NCBI RefSeq assembly: GCF_000245795.1
Contig: NZ_JH601133.1
Span: 246,093-310,092 of the forward strand
Source of the DNA: Facklamia languida CCUG 37842
GTDB lineage: Bacteria > Bacillota > Bacilli > Lactobacillales > Aerococcaceae
Length of the DNA: 64,000 nt
Direction of reading: 5' to 3'
Below, in pieces: positions 23,975-33,190 of this stretch. A model generated the notes under the pieces. It was not told the DNA's origin, made no database searches, and saw only the letters and a list, made by a program, of their open reading frames with translations. The stretch's first letter is position 1, and the number at the start of each line of letters is the position of its first letter. A program made the translations under genes and the position numbers.

Positions 23975-25201
23975 ATGAAAATACTACACGTCTTAGCGCA
24001 ACTCCCTCAACAAACGGGATCAGGCGTTTATTATCGAAACTTAATTGAAGGGCTCAACCATGATGAAGTACAGCATGCCCTGATCTATGCCAACCAACCC
24101 CCCTTTGAAGACAACTTGAACCACTACCCTAGCTACCCAGTCCAATTTATGAGTGAAGAGTGTCCTTTTCCCATTCCCGGTATGTCCGATACAATGCCCT
24201 ATCCACATACCATCTACTCCCAAATGTCCGACCAAGAAGTGAGAACTTGGCAAACTGCCTTTCAAAAACGTCTGCAGGCTGCAAAAGAACAATTTCAACC
24301 GGATATAGTGATTACCCACCATTTATGGTACTTAACATCCTTAGTTCTCGATTGTTTTACAGATATTCCAGTGGTTGGTGTCAGCCATGGGACCGACATT
24401 CGACAAGCGCGTCGACATCCTCAACTGGCAGCTCGTTATGTGAATGATCTCAATCGCTTATCTTTGGTATTCTCCTTGTCTCATCAAGATAAAGAAGCGA
24501 TTCAGGAAACCTATCAAATTGATGAAACAAAGATCCACATTACAGGTAATGGCTACAACCCACAAATCTTCTATCCACCCCAGAAAAAAATAAGCGACGG
24601 CACCATCAAAATTCTCTACGCCGGCAAGATTGCCCAAGCCAAAGGTGTCTTTGAATTAGCTGCCACCTTTCCAGCCCTCAAAAGCAAATACCCACAACTT
24701 GAACTGCATATTATAGGTAATGGCGAAGAAGATAAGAAAGGACAGCTCTACCAAATCGCCCAAGCGGATGAAGCGAGTGGCTTCTTCCTCTATCCCGCTG
24801 TCTCACAATTAGAGCTGGCCGAAAAGATGCGACAAGCCGATCTCTTCGTCTTGCCTTCTTACTTCGAAGGTTTGGCTACCATCGTACTAGAAGCATTGGC
24901 TTGTGGACTGCGAGCGGTTGTGACAGACCTACTGCCACTCAAAAAACTCTTAGGTGACACCGTCAACCAGTCGGGCATCATTGAATACGTCAACCTCCCG
25001 CGCCTTTACGACCAAGATAAGCCCATCAAAGAAGATTTACCAATCTTTATCGAGGACCTAACCACTCACTTGGATATGCAAATCCAACGAATCTTGGACC
25101 ATTCTACAACTGAAAGCATGCGTCAAGAAATTACCCGCCACTCCTGGCCAGAGTTAATTGACCGGCAGTACCGCTTATTACAAGGACTCCTCAGCCAATA
25201 A
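23975..25201 (+). CDS. GT4-family glycosyltransferase
   Basis: A 408-residue protein with two Rossmann domains of the GT-B fold. The N-terminal half has the glycine-rich 'QQTGSGVYYRNLIEGL' and 'GVSHGTDIRQARRHP'. The C-terminal half has 'LYAGKIAQAKGVFELA' and the GT4 E-x7-E motif, in 'SYFEGLATIVLEALACG'. It has no signal or membrane segment. Donor and acceptor are unknown. It stands alone between grdA and an ABC importer. A link to selenosugar chemistry (SenB-like) is conceivable but unsupported; cell-surface glycan or glycolipid synthesis is the default. Confidence 0.8.
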   Translation: MKILHVLAQLPQQTGSGVYYRNLIEGLNHDEVQHALIYANQPPFEDNLNHYPSYPVQFMSEECPFPIPGMSDTMPYPHTIYSQMSDQEVRTWQTAFQKRLQAAKEQFQPDIVITHHLWYLTSLVLDCFTDIPVVGVSHGTDIRQARRHPQLAARYVNDLNRLSLVFSLSHQDKEAIQETYQIDETKIHITGNGYNPQIFYPPQKKISDGTIKILYAGKIAQAKGVFELAATFPALKSKYPQLELHIIGNGEEDKKGQLYQIAQADEASGFFLYPAVSQLELAEKMRQADLFVLPSYFEGLATIVLEALACGLRAVVTDLLPLKKLLGDTVNQSGIIEYVNLPRLYDQDKPIKEDLPIFIEDLTTHLDMQIQRILDHSTTESMRQEITRHSWPELIDRQYRLLQGLLSQ

Positions 25202-25375
25202 AGCATGGTGATCGTCAGGCCAGGATCATCCGTCGCTTAAGGTGATAGGAAGGCTTGACAACTAATAAATGCCCCATCACCTATGATAATCTCTGATGAG
25301 ACTTGCTTTGATTCGGCTTTAGATCCCTGATGTGTTAAAATTACTTTATCAATGATTATTTAGGAGGATTTTTTA

Positions 25376-26434
25376 ATGAGAAAACTCGTATGCTTTATTT
25401 CAGCTGCTGCGCTCACAGCAGGCTTGATTCCCGTAACAGAACCGACTCAAGTTTCAGCACAAGAAAATAAAAGCTTAGTCATTTATTCCAATACCTTGAA
25501 TGACCAAAAACGCCAAGCACGTGTTGAAGAATTAGCTAAAGAAGCTGGTTTTGACTTACAAGTAGTCGTAGCAGGTGGTGGTGATATTTATAACCGGGTG
25601 CTTGCTGAGAAAGAGGATGCTCAAGCAGATGTTGTGATTGGTTTAGATGAAGCTAATTGGCTGAACTTACAAGATGAGGTTGCTCTCCATGACTTTGAGC
25701 CGGTCTGGGCTAAAGACATGCCTGAAGCTAAATTACTCGGCAATGGCCAATTCTATCCTTTTGCTGAATCTTATATCTTTGGCCTTTATAATCCTGATCA
25801 AGTATCTGAAGAAGATCTTCCTAGCCGCCTAGAAGAATTAGGGCAAGATCCTGATTTAGCAAATAAATACCGCATTCCAGAAGACTTAGGTGGATCGACT
25901 CACCAAAAGATTATTCTTTCAATTCTTATGCAATATCCAGATGAAGCGGGTGAATTAGGTATTTCCGATGAAGGCTGGCAACAAGTCGAAGATTACCTCG
26001 CTAACGGTTATCAAATTCGCGAGGATGAAGACCATTTTGAATTACTTAAGGATGGTACTTTGCTTTATGACTACTTCCATGCTTCAGGAACTGCAACACG
26101 CATGGGGGAAGATCCAGATTTAAATGTTAAGCCGATTAACCCTGAGTACGGTGTCTTCACCATGACAGAAGAAATTGGGATTCTAGACAAGGGGGGAGAT
26201 CATGACTATTCAGTCGCGGAAGAATTCGTGGACTGGTTTGGTTCGGATGAAGTTCAAAAGATCTTAGCTGAAGAATTCGGCTTCATCCCACTAACTCCCG
26301 CTGCTCAAGAAGGAATCGATGAGACCATGAAAGGACTCCTGGAACAAGTAACTCCAATGGAAGTTGACTGGGATCTCTACCGTGAAAACGTTGACGCTTG
26401 GGTCGAAAAATTAGAACTAGACTACATGCCATAA
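25376..26434 (+). CDS. ABC importer substrate-binding protein (family 1, iron-type)
   Basis: The 352-residue protein has a signal peptide (charged MRK, hydrophobic core, 'VSA-QE' cleavage site) but no lipobox Cys, so by sequence it is not lipid-anchored. The mature part reads 'LVIYSNTLNDQKRQARVEEL', like FbpA/AfuA and 2-aminoethylphosphonate binders. It precedes the ATPase and the fused permease of the same operon, separated by a structured terminator-like region. The substrate is unknown; candidates are ferric iron, phosphonates or, given the surroundings, a selenium species. Confidence 0.75.
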   Translation: MRKLVCFISAAALTAGLIPVTEPTQVSAQENKSLVIYSNTLNDQKRQARVEELAKEAGFDLQVVVAGGGDIYNRVLAEKEDAQADVVIGLDEANWLNLQDEVALHDFEPVWAKDMPEAKLLGNGQFYPFAESYIFGLYNPDQVSEEDLPSRLEELGQDPDLANKYRIPEDLGGSTHQKIILSILMQYPDEAGELGISDEGWQQVEDYLANGYQIREDEDHFELLKDGTLLYDYFHASGTATRMGEDPDLNVKPINPEYGVFTMTEEIGILDKGGDHDYSVAEEFVDWFGSDEVQKILAEEFGFIPLTPAAQEGIDETMKGLLEQVTPMEVDWDLYRENVDAWVEKLELDYMP

Positions 26435-26491
26435 CGCTTTGATTCAATCTTAGGGACTGTGACGCACACTACCCGTCTGATCAATCAAACT

Positions 26492-26607
26492 GCCGAATCG
26501 AGCCTCGCAGAATAGGCTTTTGAAAGGCCGCTATGCCTTTGGTAAACGCCAACTAGGTAAGAAGCCGACATTAGCTTGCGACCCTGACGATTCGGCTTTT
26601 ATTTTTT
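26492..26607 (+). promoter_or_regulatory. Structured intergenic RNA ending in a terminator
   Basis: GCCGAATCG (26492-26500) pairs exactly with CGATTCGGC (26588-26596) and is followed by TTTTATTTTTT. The roughly 87 enclosed bases hold a hairpin AAAGGC-CGCTAT-GCCTTT and other GC-rich segments, more than a plain terminator needs. It lies between the binding-protein gene and the rest of the ABC operon. It could lower downstream expression, or be an unrecognised sensor or small RNA. It does not fit the TPP or c-di-GMP riboswitch patterns I know. Confidence 0.6.
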
Positions 26608-26695
26608 GACCAGACCTTAAATGTTTCATCTTGTAACATTTAATCTTAAGATAATAGTTAGTAGATTCCATCTCAACCAATAAAGGAGCCTATTT

Positions 26696-27727
26696 ATGAT
26701 CGAACTTCAAAATATCCAAGTTAAATATGGTGATTACATTGCGGTGGATCACGTTAACCTTCGTATTCAAGAAGGTGATTTCTTTACTTTTCTAGGGCCA
26801 TCAGGCTGTGGTAAGACAACCACTCTGCGCGCCATTGCGGGTTTAACCCCTCCTAGTCAAGGGAAAGTCCTACTCGATGGTCAGGACATTACGCATACAC
26901 CAGTTGAAAAGCGCCAGCTAGGCATGGTTTTTCAATCCTACGCCCTATTTCCGACCATGACTGCCTATGAGAATATCGCCTACGGACTTCGGGTGCAGCA
27001 TATGGCGGAAGATCGCATCCGAGAGAAGGTTCACCGCCAAGCTGAAATCGTCGACTTACATCCCAACCAACTTGCCAAAAATGTCAGCCAATTATCTGGT
27101 GGGCAACAACAACGTGTGGCCATTGCTCGTACCTTGATCATGGAACCACGAGTCATCCTCTTCGATGAACCCTTATCGAACCTCGATGCAAAATTGCGGA
27201 AACAATTGCGCAAAGAACTAAAAGAAATCCAAGCCAAGACGGGTCTGACCGCCATCTATGTTACCCACGACCAAGAAGAAGCTTTGGAGCTTTCGGATCA
27301 ATTAGCGGTCTTCCAACGGGGTAAAATTGAACAAATTGGAAGCCCTATCGAAGTTTACAACCATTCACAAACAGAGTTTGTATTAAATTTCATTGGGGAT
27401 GCCAACCGACTATCTCCAGGAATCATAGAATTGCTCAATCACCAATTAGAGACCCCTCTACCAACGGACCATATTGCTTATATTCGCTGGGAGAATATTC
27501 GCCCCCAAGCCCTTAGCCAAGAAGATCTTATTTTGGAGGGTTCGATCATTGACCGCAAATTCCAAGGCAACAGTTTAATCTACCAAATCCAAATCGAAGA
27601 TGCCAGCTTCCAGTTTATGGTCTTAAATCAACCGGGACACCATTTTGAGATTGGCCATTCAATCAAAACTTATCTGAATCCCAGCGATATTATGACTTAT
27701 CCGCTAGGAGGGGCTCCTCATGACTAA
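26696..27727 (+). CDS. ABC importer ATPase (FbpC/PotA type)
   Basis: Walker A 'GPSGCGKTT' (about residues 34-42), the Q-loop 'FQSYALFP', signature 'LSGGQQQR', Walker B 'VILFDEP' and switch His 'YVTHD' are all present. A C-terminal TOBE-like extension from about residue 240 completes a 343-residue protein. It energises the fused permease that follows, which it overlaps by eight bases, using the binding protein encoded upstream. Specificity is set by those partners. Confidence 0.9.
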   Translation: MIELQNIQVKYGDYIAVDHVNLRIQEGDFFTFLGPSGCGKTTTLRAIAGLTPPSQGKVLLDGQDITHTPVEKRQLGMVFQSYALFPTMTAYENIAYGLRVQHMAEDRIREKVHRQAEIVDLHPNQLAKNVSQLSGGQQQRVAIARTLIMEPRVILFDEPLSNLDAKLRKQLRKELKEIQAKTGLTAIYVTHDQEEALELSDQLAVFQRGKIEQIGSPIEVYNHSQTEFVLNFIGDANRLSPGIIELLNHQLETPLPTDHIAYIRWENIRPQALSQEDLILEGSIIDRKFQGNSLIYQIQIEDASFQFMVLNQPGHHFEIGHSIKTYLNPSDIMTYPLGGAPHD

Positions 27728-29447
27728 GCAATTTCCTTGGCAAAAGATCGCGCACCTTCTTCTCATCAGTTTACTCGCTTGGTTTATCCTGATCGCCATT
27801 ATCAATCCCATCTTGAGTGTTATTGCGACAAGCTTCTGGCAAAATGGCCAACTCGACCTATCGGCTATTCATAAGGTGTTAGCTTCCAAGAGAGCCATGG
27901 CGGCGATCAAAAATTCTTTTCTACTGGCTATTACCTTAACCATCACCTGTAATATCGTTGGCCTATTTATGGTGCTCGTAACGGAGTATTTTGCCATTAA
28001 AGGACAAAAAATCCTTCGGCTAGGCTATTTAACGACACTATTAATGGGTGGACTAGTCATGAACTTTGGTTATATCCTGGTCTATGGTAAGAATGGCTTT
28101 ATTACTCAGGCCTTGATGCATTTCATACCTAGCCTGGATCCTTATTGGTTTGAGGGCTATCCTGCTGTCCTCTTTGTCATGACTCTCGGTTGTACCCATA
28201 TCCACATGCTCTTCTTGAGAAATGCTTTTCAGTCGATCGATTATCAATTATTAGAAGCCGCTAAAATTTTAGGAGCCAAGCCCTTAAATGTCCTCTTTAG
28301 AGTGGCCTTGCCGACACTCATTCCAATTATCATGACCTTAGTGATTATGACCTTCCAAACCGGTCTCGGTGCCTTCTCGGCACCTGTTATGGTAGGAGGG
28401 AAGAACTTTCAAACTATTTCACCTTTAATCTTGACCTTTGCCAACCGACCCAAATCGCGCGATCTCTCAGCGATGCTGTCAATCTTTTTAGGTATCTGTC
28501 AACTTATTCTGCTCTATTTCCTAACACGCAATGAACGACGGGGAAATTTTCTTTCCATCTCTAAGACCAAGTCTTCCCTCAAGAAGCAAGTCATTCATTC
28601 TCCTCTCTTGAATTTCCTTGTCCACTTTCTAGCCTACGGATTATTTATCTTATTTATGTTACCTTTCATCGCGATTATCCTAGCTTCCTTCACCCCGGCA
28701 GCCAGTTTAAGACAATCAACACTCTCCTTGTCTAGTCTTACCCTGGCCAATTACCAGGAGGTCTTGACACATGTCAAAGGTTATCAACCAATTGTAACCT
28801 CTATCATCTATTCCATCATTGCAGCGGGTCTAGCCGTCCTCTTGATGACCTTAATTGCGAGAGTGATTCGGAACAACAAAGAAGCTTGGTTCTCTCTACC
28901 CTTAGAATATTTATTCTATATTCCCTGGCTGATCCCCTCACTCTTATTAGCCTTAGGTTATTTAATCGCTTATGATTCTCCCTCAAGCTTGTTATTAGGG
29001 CAATCCGTCATTGGATCCTGGTGGATTCTTCCTCTGGCCTATTTAGTGGTTTCCTTACCCAATAGCTTACGATACATTAAAGCAGCCTTTTATGGCGTGG
29101 ATGGTCAATTAGAGGATGCCTCAAAGTTACTCGGCGCCTCTTCTTGGCAGACCCTAAGACGGGTCATTATTCCGATTCTGATCCCAACTCTTTTGGCCCT
29201 CTTTGCCATCCAATTCAACCAGCTGATTGATGACTATGATCTTTCAGTCTTTCTCTATCAACCTTCGAATCCTACACTTGGGATCGAAATTAGAAAGAAT
29301 GCGAACCCCGATACCAACCTCAATGCACAAGCAATTAACGCAGTTTATTCGGTCCTTCTAATGCTCATTAAAGGGAGTGCTCTTTACTTTGTTTATGGTT
29401 CAAGGTTTACTCGTAAACAATCTAAACCTGCCCTTGTTACCAAATAA
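27720..29447 (+). CDS. Fused double-domain ABC permease (FbpB type)
   Basis: A 575-residue protein with about twelve transmembrane segments and two binding-protein-dependent permease halves. Each half has an EAA coupling loop, 'EAAKILGAKPLNVLFRVALP' near residue 180 and 'EDASKLLGASSWQTLRRVIIP' (read in parts) near 465. This two-in-one layout is typical of ferric-ion and phosphonate importers. It overlaps the ATPase gene and is followed by a terminator shared with selA. Confidence 0.88.
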   Translation: MTKQFPWQKIAHLLLISLLAWFILIAIINPILSVIATSFWQNGQLDLSAIHKVLASKRAMAAIKNSFLLAITLTITCNIVGLFMVLVTEYFAIKGQKILRLGYLTTLLMGGLVMNFGYILVYGKNGFITQALMHFIPSLDPYWFEGYPAVLFVMTLGCTHIHMLFLRNAFQSIDYQLLEAAKILGAKPLNVLFRVALPTLIPIIMTLVIMTFQTGLGAFSAPVMVGGKNFQTISPLILTFANRPKSRDLSAMLSIFLGICQLILLYFLTRNERRGNFLSISKTKSSLKKQVIHSPLLNFLVHFLAYGLFILFMLPFIAIILASFTPAASLRQSTLSLSSLTLANYQEVLTHVKGYQPIVTSIIYSIIAAGLAVLLMTLIARVIRNNKEAWFSLPLEYLFYIPWLIPSLLLALGYLIAYDSPSSLLLGQSVIGSWWILPLAYLVVSLPNSLRYIKAAFYGVDGQLEDASKLLGASSWQTLRRVIIPILIPTLLALFAIQFNQLIDDYDLSVFLYQPSNPTLGIEIRKNANPDTNLNAQAINAVYSVLLMLIKGSALYFVYGSRFTRKQSKPALVTK

Positions 29448-29518
29448 AAAAGCCCACGAAGGCCATTTGCCAAGCGTTCTTGCTAGAATACTTGTCAGGG
29501 CCCTTCGGGGCTTTTTTT
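29446..29518. terminator. Bidirectional terminator between the ABC operon and selA
   Basis: AAAAAAGCCC-ACGAAGG on the left pairs with CCTTCG-GGGCTTTTTTT on the right, around a central segment with a further weak stem. Both operons end here. Confidence 0.8.
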
Positions 29519-30902
29519 ACATGTCTTTTAATACTTGGATAATTTCATCCATCTCACTGTCGAGTAAGGTCCGAACATCCAATTGAACATAATCCTGCTG
29601 GACTCGAGCAATAATCGGCTTGGTCCGGGTACGCAGGTAGTGTTCTAACTGAGCTGCGCTGCAGTGAGCATGCGCAATCTGTACTAAGGCGGTTGGTAGG
29701 GTCGATCCTGGATAAGACCCGCCACCTATTTGAGATTGACCAGGTTGACGCTCAGCCTGCCAATCTTCGGATAGGTCATTAATGGCGCGAATCATTTTAT
29801 CTGCTTTTGCTTGTAGTTGATCAAGGCTTTGGCTAATTTTTTGTAGAACAGGAATCTTCTCCAGGGCTACTTCAGGATTTAAGTACTGACGCATGGTCAC
29901 TTCTAAGGCAACCAGGGTCACCTTATCAGTCCTAAGCGCCCGTGTCAAAGGATGAGAACGAATCTTATCAAGCAAGTGCTTCTTGCCCACAATAATCCCT
30001 GCTTGTGGACCACCTAATAATTTATCTCCAGAGAAGGTCACCACATCAAAGCCTGCTCGAATCGCTTCTTGAACTGTTGGCTCATAAGGTAAACCAAATT
30101 GCTGCATATCGAGGAACAGTCCGGAACCTAAGTCATTTAAAGCTAAGACTCCTTTTTCATGGGCGAGTTCGACTAAATCATGGTCTGACACATGGTCAGT
30201 AAAGCCGACCAAGCGATAATTCGAAGTGTGGACACGAAGAATAGCCCCCGTTTGGTCACTTATGGCTTGTTGATAGTCCTTTAAGTGGGTCTTATTCGTC
30301 GCTCCCACTTCTCTTAAACGGGCGCCACCGCGCGTAATAACATCGGGAATTCTAAAGGAACCTCCAATTTCGACTAATTCACCACGTGAGATTAACACTT
30401 CTTGCTTCTCAGTCAGCGCTGATAGCATCAAGAGAACGGCTGCTGCATTGTTATTAACGACCAAGGCATCTTCAGCACCTGTTATTTGCTTGAGGACATC
30501 CTTTAAGTGAACATAGCGTGACCCCCGTTTACCAGCTGCTAAATCGTACTCTAAGTTCGAATAGGAAGGTGCTAATTCAGCAATTGCTTGGACGACTTCT
30601 TCAGATAAGGGCGCCCGGCCTAAGTTTGTGTGAAGAACCGTCCCAGTGGCGTTAATCACCGGCTTCAAGGAGGGCTGAACCCTGATAGTCAAGGCATCAT
30701 TCACTTGATTAACAACCTGGTCAAAGGCGACCACCTCCGGATCTGTTGCTTCCCCATCTAAGATGCGCTGGCGGATCTTATCAATTTCGAGTTGGATCGT
30801 TTCCTTAATATAATCAAGGTCTAATTCTGCTTGCCATGCGGTAATGACTTCTGCTTGCATCACCTTATCTACTTTTGGCAACTTGGCCAATAATTCTCTC
30901 AC
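29517..30902 (-). CDS. selA: L-seryl-tRNA(Sec) selenium transferase
   Basis: A 461-residue PLP enzyme that converts Ser-tRNA(Sec) to Sec-tRNA(Sec) with selenophosphate. PLP-Lys294 lies in 'SGDKLLGGPQAG', and 'INATGTVLHTNLGRAPLS' and 'YSNLEYDLAAGKRGSRY' are SelA signatures. It starts with GTG, overlapping the last base of the selB TAG stop, so translation is coupled. It is the last gene of the selD-yedF-selB-selA operon. Confidence 0.97.
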   Translation of the reverse strand: MRELLAKLPKVDKVMQAEVITAWQAELDLDYIKETIQLEIDKIRQRILDGEATDPEVVAFDQVVNQVNDALTIRVQPSLKPVINATGTVLHTNLGRAPLSEEVVQAIAELAPSYSNLEYDLAAGKRGSRYVHLKDVLKQITGAEDALVVNNNAAAVLLMLSALTEKQEVLISRGELVEIGGSFRIPDVITRGGARLREVGATNKTHLKDYQQAISDQTGAILRVHTSNYRLVGFTDHVSDHDLVELAHEKGVLALNDLGSGLFLDMQQFGLPYEPTVQEAIRAGFDVVTFSGDKLLGGPQAGIIVGKKHLLDKIRSHPLTRALRTDKVTLVALEVTMRQYLNPEVALEKIPVLQKISQSLDQLQAKADKMIRAINDLSEDWQAERQPGQSQIGGGSYPGSTLPTALVQIAHAHCSAAQLEHYLRTRTKPIIARVQQDYVQLDVRTLLDSEMDEIIQVLKDM

Positions 30903-32815
30903 TATAATTGTACCTCCTCAATATGATTGAGATATTTTGGATTCATCACCCGCACATCTTCTTGCCTCGTTGTGATTCCACGGCGGTCAAAGTCATCTAA
31001 TAATAAAAGGGTATATTTACGGCTGGTTCCAAGTAAATTGCGGAAATCAGCGAGGGCAATTTCTCCGTGGTCTCGACAGAATTCGGCCAAAATCTCCAAA
31101 GCCTCATTGTAATATTTAACATGAAGTTCAGTCTGTTTATCTAAGCGGTAGAATTCATTCTCTTTACGCATCAGCATATAGACTTCACGCTTAACCGGAT
31201 CCTTGCCTACCACTTCCTCAAAGCTAGGAGGAGTAAATGGATTATGGGCTAATTGATCTTCAATTGCCTGGCGAGCTTTTGCCTGAGCAGGTGAGATTTG
31301 AATCGAGTGGCCTGCCAAAGCGATGATATCGCCATCGATCCTCAGCTTTTTATCCTCAACTAAGGTCGAGATAATAGCATTTAATTCCTTAGGTGCTACC
31401 TGATTGAAGCGAGAGCGAAATTCTTCCAGAGACATCCCTGCCACCATATTGTTGCTTGAGTGGAAGTCATCTAATAATTTCATCATTTCCTGACTGATCG
31501 CATCAAAGGAATCTTTCGCAAAGTAGAATTGACCAAATTTCAACAATTTCCCCTCTGCGACCATGTCTGATACATATGCTTCAACCACTCTCATTTCTTC
31601 ACCTAGGTAGTCTGCCATCTCCTTAATTGAAGTAAAACCAGTGGACCGGTGGATCAAGAAGTCCAGTAAAACATCTTCAGTTGAACCGGATTCCATTACT
31701 TCAAGTGAATCAATGACATTCTGGTTAAAGCGCTTGTGCTTGCGAGGAGTTGCATCCAAGACCTCACCTCCGCCGATGGTCACAACCGGTGAGAAGTTCC
31801 TTAGGATGAACCGATCCCCTTTCTTAACGGCCACTTCCTCTTCCAACCGAATCTGCATAAAAGCAGTCTCACCTGGAGCCAAAGCTTCCACCCCAAGTGG
31901 TACAAGACGACCAATCACTTCACACGTTCCGATGTGGAGATGGACCCGGTCCCATAGTTGCATGGGCTGATTAGCACTCTTCAAGCACATAACTTTAGCA
32001 TCCAACATATAGGACGCCTCAAGAGGAGCAGCACTCAAGACATCTCCTCTCTCAACTTGGTCTAAATCAACCTTAGTCAAGTTGAGAGCTGTTCGATTCC
32101 CCGCATAAGCAATCGCTTGATCTTGCTCATGAATTTGAATGGTCCGAACCCGTGTCGTGATGCCTGCTGGGTAGATGGTCAAGTCATCGCCGACTTTAAT
32201 GGACCCATCGATCAGAGTCCCTGTTACGACCGTCCCGAAGCCTTTAACTGAGAAAGCTCGGTCTACATTCAAACGAGCGGGTAATTGTTCATTTTCTTGT
32301 TGAATGCCTGCAATTTTTTGGACAAGGACGTCCTTTAATTCATCCAAACCAGTCCCTGCAATCGCATCGGTTTCAACAATCGGCGCATCTTTTAAAGGAG
32401 TGTCAGCAAATTGTTCGCGGATATCTTCATAGACTAAGTCCTTTAAATCTTGGTCTACACCCGATACCTTAGATAAAGCAATGACATACTCTTCAATCCC
32501 TAGCAAGGTCAAGACATCCACATGCTCTTTGGTTTGAGGCATAATCCCTTCATTAACGTCGATCACTAAGAGAACAAGGTCAATGCCCGCTGAACCGGCT
32601 AACATATTCTTGATAAACTTTTCGTGACCAGGCACATCGACGATTCCAACCCGCTCACCATTCGGTAAGTCCAAATAGGCAAAGCCCAAATTGATAGAAA
32701 GGCCACGCTGTTTCTCCTCCTTAGTGGTATCTGTTTCGATCCCAGTTAAGGCTTTGATAAGCGTGGTCTTTCCATGATCAATATGGCCTGCCGTCCCTAA
32801 AACGACATTCTTCAT
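30902..32815 (-). CDS. selB: Selenocysteine-specific elongation factor SelB
   Basis: A 637-residue EF-Tu-like GTPase. G1 'GTAGHIDHGKTTL' (residues 7-19), G3 'DVPGHE' and the long C-terminal winged-helix region (about residues 390-637) that binds the mRNA SECIS hairpin are all there. It delivers Sec-tRNA to UGA codons. Four such codons are in this window (grdA, grdB, selD, PrdB-like). It lies 21 bases after yedF and overlaps selA by one base. Confidence 0.97.
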   Translation of the reverse strand: MKNVVLGTAGHIDHGKTTLIKALTGIETDTTKEEKQRGLSINLGFAYLDLPNGERVGIVDVPGHEKFIKNMLAGSAGIDLVLLVIDVNEGIMPQTKEHVDVLTLLGIEEYVIALSKVSGVDQDLKDLVYEDIREQFADTPLKDAPIVETDAIAGTGLDELKDVLVQKIAGIQQENEQLPARLNVDRAFSVKGFGTVVTGTLIDGSIKVGDDLTIYPAGITTRVRTIQIHEQDQAIAYAGNRTALNLTKVDLDQVERGDVLSAAPLEASYMLDAKVMCLKSANQPMQLWDRVHLHIGTCEVIGRLVPLGVEALAPGETAFMQIRLEEEVAVKKGDRFILRNFSPVVTIGGGEVLDATPRKHKRFNQNVIDSLEVMESGSTEDVLLDFLIHRSTGFTSIKEMADYLGEEMRVVEAYVSDMVAEGKLLKFGQFYFAKDSFDAISQEMMKLLDDFHSSNNMVAGMSLEEFRSRFNQVAPKELNAIISTLVEDKKLRIDGDIIALAGHSIQISPAQAKARQAIEDQLAHNPFTPPSFEEVVGKDPVKREVYMLMRKENEFYRLDKQTELHVKYYNEALEILAEFCRDHGEIALADFRNLLGTSRKYTLLLLDDFDRRGITTRQEDVRVMNPKYLNHIEEVQL

Positions 32816-32836
32816 GATTGATCCTTTCTATAATGC

Positions 32837-33178
32837 TTAGGCTGGAATGACAACTTGTGAATGTGAGCGTTGTTGCTCATAGATGTAACGCATATTGGTC
32901 TTCTCACCAACCGCTAATTGATCTTCCATCTCATAGAAAGAGACACAGGTTCCACAAGCTTTAATCGCTACACCCTTATCCGCTAGGGACTTCAAGTCTT
33001 CAAGGGTATCCGCTCCTTCTTTGGCAAGCAGCACACCCCCATTATAAAGAATGATTTCCTTAGGAAGGTCATCATCTTGTGCGACGACACTCAAGAAGGA
33101 CTTCATTAGAACCTTACCGAGCTCATCATTTCCGCTACCTAAACGATCGTTATTTAAGATTATAATATGTTCTGACAT
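32837..33178 (-). CDS. yedF: YedF-type selenium-metabolism protein (DsrE-like domain only)
   Basis: A 113-residue DsrE-fold protein with 'NNDRLGSGNDELGKVLMKSF' and 'KACGTCVSFYE', matching the C-terminal domain of the family that joins a TusA-like to a DsrE-like domain. The TusA-like N-terminal half is absent. These proteins co-occur with selenium-using genes and may carry selenium as a persulfide analogue, in partnership with YedE and SelD. It lies 12 bases after selD. Confidence 0.88.
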   Translation of the reverse strand: MSEHIIILNNDRLGSGNDELGKVLMKSFLSVVAQDDDLPKEIILYNGGVLLAKEGADTLEDLKSLADKGVAIKACGTCVSFYEMEDQLAVGEKTNMRYIYEQQRSHSQVVIPA

Positions 33179-33190
33179 CTTTATCTCCTT

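Noticed and set aside
23975-25201. Selenosugar synthase SenB
   Set aside because: Only the selenium neighbourhood suggests it. The sequence shows generic GT4 motifs and no SenA or SenC-type partners adjoin.
26492-26607. TPP, c-di-GMP or SRP RNA in the structured intergenic region
   Set aside because: The conserved core sequences of these RNAs are missing; only a terminator and unidentified structure can be supported.
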